A stretch of 9,125 nt of DNA, taken from contig JAIYBS010000127.1 of the NCBI GenBank assembly GCA_027488415.1, positions 1 through 9,125 of the forward strand, written 5' to 3'. Positions 6,857-9,125 of this stretch are shown here, piece after piece (position 1 is the first letter of the stretch; each line of letters starts with the position of its first letter). The notes beneath the pieces are model-generated. The model worked only from the letters and a program-made list of their open reading frames with translations. It searched no databases and was not told the origin of the DNA. This DNA comes from Planctomycetaceae bacterium (GTDB lineage Bacteria; Planctomycetota; Phycisphaerae; Phycisphaerales; SM1A02). Both the position numbers and the translations under genes were made by a program.

Positions 6857-7028
6857 CCGTCGCTCCCTGCGGCCGTGCCGCGGAAATCCCTGCGCAGGCC
6901 GGAAAGTAGCGGGCCCGCGGCGGGTTCTCGGATTTTCGGGCGGAAGTTCCGTTCAGATTCCGCCCCGCGCCCGTCGTTCGGCGCGGATTCCCGTTGTCTC
7001 CGGACAGCCGCCGGGAGACAATGTCCGG
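6857..7028. promoter_or_regulatory. Divergent spacer with overlapping inverted repeats upstream of the dockerin-protein gene
   Basis: These 172 bases separate two divergent secreted-protein genes. The palindrome CGGAAGTTCCG lies at 6941-6951. Next to the rightward gene, TTGTCTCC (6994-7001) pairs with GGAGACAA (7014-7021), which covers the probable ribosome site GGGAG (7013-7017). CCGGACA (7000-7006) pairs with TGTCCGG (7022-7028), which abuts the ATG. The two stems share bases 7000-7001, so they compete for pairing. A translational switch is possible but inferred. No confident -35/-10 boxes were found. Confidence 0.45.
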
Positions 7029-8087
7029 ATGCCACGCACTGCCTGCCTGACCAAGCTCCTCCCGCTGAGCGCGGCGTGCGTCGCCTGCGCCGCGTCCGCC
7101 GAGACCCTCGTCGTCATCCCCGACACGCTCAACGACCGCGTCTGGGCGTTCAGCGCATTCGACGGCACGCTGGTCTCGAGCAACTTCATCCCGTCCGACG
7201 GCCGCATGAAGCAGGTGATGCAGATCGCGCAGACTCCGCAGGGCACGCTCGTCATGGCGGATCCCGGGACGGACCTCACCTGCAGCGCCGACGACGCGGT
7301 GCGCGAGTACACGGCGTGCGGCCAGTACATCCGCACGCTGGCCTCGCCCGCGGACGGCGTGTGCAACCCCGAGGGCATCTGCGTCGCCTACGGGAAGATC
7401 TGGTTCGCGCGGCAGGCAGACGCCGCGTTCGAGCCGGCCCCCGGCCGGTCGGCCCTTTGGTCGATCAACTTCGACGGCACGGGCCTCACCGAGTCCTGCG
7501 CGCGCGCCGACCTCGGCAAGATCTGGGGGCTGCTGCCGCACAACGGCGGGTTCATCGTCTCCGACGGCACCGACGACAACCTTGAGTTCGTGCCCCTCGA
7601 CTGCTCCGCGGCCGCGCCGTTCCACGACTCGGACGGCGTCTCCGGCATCGACTTCCCGCAGCAGGCGGCGAAGCTGTCGGACGGATGGATCGTGGCCGCG
7701 GGGTTCACCGCCCCGTACGGCCTGTTCTTCTACGACTCGAACGGAATCGTCCAGTACCTCTTCCCCGGGATCACCTCCCCGCGCGGCGTGTTCGAGCTCG
7801 GCAACGGCGAGATCCTCTACACGGGCGGGACGCGCGTCATGGCGTACAACCCGAACTCGGCGCAGGAGCGCACGATCGTCGACCAGCTCGGCACGAGCTT
7901 CCGCTGGATCTCGACGATCGACGTGTGCCGCGAGGACCTCGACTGCTCCGGCGACATCTCGGGCGGCGACCTGGGCGTGCTGCTCGGCAACTGGGGCACG
8001 TCGGGCCGCGGCGACCTCGACAACTCGGGCAGCGTGAACGGCGCCGACCTGGGCCTGCTGCTCGCGCAGTGGGGCCCGTGCGGCTGA
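7029..8087 (+). CDS. Secreted beta-propeller-like protein with two C-terminal dockerin-type repeats
   Basis: A 352-residue exported protein. The signal peptide is residues 1-24 (core LLPLSAACVACAA, cleavage near ASA). Residues 25-298 contain about six strand-rich repeats of the NHL or SMP-30 propeller style, for example VMADPGTD (75-82), GKIWFAR (122-128), GGFIVSDGTDDN (173-184), DGWIVAAG (218-225) and NGEILYTGGTRV (259-270). The C-terminus has two calcium-loop repeats, DLDCSGDISGGDLGVLLGNW (303-322) and DLDNSGSVNGADLGLLLAQW (329-348). Such dockerin-like ends are common in Planctomycetota secreted proteins without a cohesin partner nearby. The ATG at 7029 directly precedes the signal peptide, with GGGAG 11 bases upstream. 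The frame stays open far upstream, but that part overlaps the divergent gene. The propeller ligand or substrate is unknown. Confidence 0.87.
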   Translation: MPRTACLTKLLPLSAACVACAASAETLVVIPDTLNDRVWAFSAFDGTLVSSNFIPSDGRMKQVMQIAQTPQGTLVMADPGTDLTCSADDAVREYTACGQYIRTLASPADGVCNPEGICVAYGKIWFARQADAAFEPAPGRSALWSINFDGTGLTESCARADLGKIWGLLPHNGGFIVSDGTDDNLEFVPLDCSAAAPFHDSDGVSGIDFPQQAAKLSDGWIVAAGFTAPYGLFFYDSNGIVQYLFPGITSPRGVFELGNGEILYTGGTRVMAYNPNSAQERTIVDQLGTSFRWISTIDVCREDLDCSGDISGGDLGVLLGNWGTSGRGDLDNSGSVNGADLGLLLAQWGPCG

Positions 8088-8121
8088 GCGGCCCCGCGGC
8101 CGAATGAGCGAACGAAAAAGC

Positions 8122-8155
8122 GACGCGAGGCGCACCGATCGGTGCGCCTCGCGTC
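8122..8155. terminator. 34-base perfect palindrome after the dockerin-protein gene, probable terminator hairpin
   Basis: Two 17-base arms match perfectly around the centre ACCGATCGGT, starting 35 bases after the stop codon. A run of five A's lies just left (8115-8119). Read on the minus strand, the hairpin is therefore followed by CGCTTTTTCG, the form of an intrinsic terminator. On the plus strand, the direction of the adjacent genes, CCTGTCC follows with no U-tract. It may be a bidirectional terminator that has lost its right-hand T-run, or a stem that stops or protects the plus-strand mRNA without a U-tract. Confidence 0.65.
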
Positions 8156-8375
8156 CTGTCCGCGGATCCTTCTCAGGGGTCTCAGCGGCCTCCGCGGCGA
8201 CCGTGCGAGCGGCCAGCGGCGCGAGAGGGTTCGAGTCTTCTCCCGGTCTCCGGGAAGACGGTAGCCCGGGGACCCCGCAAGGCAAACGGAATCGGCCCGA
8301 CTTTGCGTTCGTGGCGGCCGGCCGCGCCGGAAGGGTTTCTGCAGAGAATCGAAACGGCGGCCGTAGACTCGCTCC
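8156..8375. other. Intergenic leader region with hairpin at 8235-8259
   Basis: No gene is credible here. It holds the upstream region of the thioredoxin-fold gene. One hairpin stands out: GTCTT CT CCCGG (8235-8246), loop TCT, then CCGGG AAGAC (8250-8259), ten base pairs with a two-base bulge. Just before it, GGTTCGAGTC resembles a tRNA T-arm, but the rest of a cloverleaf is absent. A promoter should lie here, but no convincing boxes were recognised. Confidence 0.4.
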
Positions 8376-9125
8376 ATGCGATTCCCTCCCGCCGTGTGGT
8401 CCCTGTCCGCCGCCGCATGCCTTGCGCCGGCCACGATCGCAGCTCCGCCTGGGCTCGGCGAGCCGTTCCCCGGGCCGCTGCTCGCGACGGCCGTCCGCGG
8501 CCGGATGACGAACGTGCGAGAGCCGGGATCGGTCGCCGTCGTCGCGTTCATCCGGACGTCCGAGGCGCTCAGCAGGCAGGCGCTTCCCTCGCTCGCGGGC
8601 GTCGCGGATCGGTTCGGCTCGAAGGTCGCGGTCGTCGCGGTGAGCGACGAGCCGGTGTCGATCCTGCGCGACTTCACGGTCTCGCCCGAGTGGACCGACC
8701 GGATCTCGTTCACGGTCGCCGCGGACCCGACTCGCAATGCGTTCCAGACGGTGTTCGGGCAGAACGCATTCCCCGAGCTCCCGGCGATCTTCGTGCTGCG
8801 CGGCGGGAAGGTGCAGTGGCGCGGCGCGCCGGCGGACCTCGCGCCGGTGCTTGCGGACGTGGTCGCCGGCACCTGGGACATCGAGGCCGCGAAGCGCTCC
8901 GCCGAGCAGGCGCGGCTCTGGGATGCGCAGATGGGCCGCATCGACTCGATGGCGAAGTCCGGCCGCACCGACGACGCGCTCGCCGCGCTCGACGAGTCGT
9001 GCCGAAGCGCGCTGCCTGCGCAGCAGGCGACGTGCGCGGGGCGGAGGTTCTCGATCCTCCTCGACGCGCGGCGGGTGGGCGATGCACTCAAGGTCGGCGA
9101 GGAGATCCTCGCCGCGCCCGCGAAC
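8376..9125 (+). CDS. Thioredoxin-fold (TlpA/redoxin-like) secreted protein lacking CxxC, 3' end cut by window edge
   Basis: 250 residues are visible and the gene continues past the right edge. An N-terminal signal peptide (about 1-22) is followed by a thioredoxin-like domain at 25-165: strand SVAVVAFI (52-59), helix 62-79, strand KVAVVAVSDEP (83-93), the probable cis-proline turn FPELPAIFVL (132-141) and GGKVQWRG (143-150). Where TlpA-type proteins carry WCxPC after the first strand, this one reads RTSEALS (60-66), with no cysteine. The only later cysteines are C209 and C220, in the following helical region (167-250), which may be a repeat or coiled segment. It is therefore probably not a thiol oxidoreductase and may bind peptides or act structurally. 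The ATG gives a plausible signal peptide, but no strong ribosome site precedes it. The family assignment rests on fold pattern alone. Confidence 0.78.
   Translation, partial: MRFPPAVWSLSAAACLAPATIAAPPGLGEPFPGPLLATAVRGRMTNVREPGSVAVVAFIRTSEALSRQALPSLAGVADRFGSKVAVVAVSDEPVSILRDFTVSPEWTDRISFTVAADPTRNAFQTVFGQNAFPELPAIFVLRGGKVQWRGAPADLAPVLADVVAGTWDIEAAKRSAEQARLWDAQMGRIDSMAKSGRTDDALAALDESCRSALPAQQATCAGRRFSILLDARRVGDALKVGEEILAAPAN

Noticed and set aside
6339..7028. Upstream extension of the dockerin-protein reading frame
   Set aside because: The frame is open, but it overlaps the divergent PEP-CTERM-like gene. A signal peptide begins exactly at the ATG at 7029, with a ribosome site just upstream.
8165..8250. 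Possible tRNA gene around GGTTCGAGTC
   Set aside because: The T-stem has a mismatch and two or three G-U pairs, no 7-base acceptor stem matches, and no anticodon arm could be drawn.
5544..8285. Open minus-strand frame of 913 codons
   Set aside because: It runs antisense through the toroid, dockerin-protein and intergenic regions, is low-complexity Arg/Ala/Val, and has no domain pattern or ribosome site. Long open antisense frames are expected at this GC content.
8104..8508. Plus-strand frame of 134 codons after the palindrome
   Set aside because: Arg/Ser/Ala-rich, it runs through the palindrome and into the thioredoxin-fold gene in another frame, and has no ribosome site.

Overview
The window is very GC-rich and densely coding. 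It looks like a piece of a Planctomycetota chromosome, most likely class Phycisphaerae. Three things suggest this: a secreted protein ending in two dockerin-like repeats of the D-x-D..GADLGxLLxxWG kind, a secreted protein with a VPAPG-type PEP-CTERM-like tail, and several exported proteins with an outer-membrane TolC-family partner (a diderm envelope). This assignment is by recognition of family style, not by a database search.

Left part (1-3154, minus strand): an operon read right to left. It encodes a small secreted protein with 12 cysteines, a TolC/CusC-type outer-membrane factor, and a membrane-fusion (periplasmic adaptor) protein that runs off the left edge. The last two genes overlap by four bases (ATGA). 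A CusA-type RND pump is expected just outside the window. The order and the Cys-rich first gene suggest a heavy-metal (Cu/Ag or similar) efflux operon, but the substrate is inferred. The first two genes both appear to use TTG starts with well-spaced GGAG-type ribosome sites, and a strong hairpin separates them.

Middle (3155-6034): a short divergent promoter region with a nested palindrome, then two plus-strand genes that overlap by eight bases. They encode a second, HlyD-type adaptor with a long helical region and a secreted alpha-toroid (prenyltransferase/squalene-cyclase repeat) protein that lacks the DxDD catalytic motif. No transporter accompanies this pair here.

Right part (6050-9125): a convergent minus-strand gene for a PEP-CTERM-like secreted protein, a divergent 172-base spacer, and a plus-strand gene for a beta-propeller-like secreted protein with C-terminal dockerin repeats. 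A 34-base perfect palindrome follows. The window ends inside a plus-strand gene for a thioredoxin-fold protein whose CxxC site is missing. The leader of the dockerin gene carries two overlapping, mutually exclusive inverted repeats around its ribosome site.

No tRNA, rRNA, CRISPR, insertion sequence or phage gene was found. No gene-free stretch exceeds 300 bases; the longest is 8088-8375.
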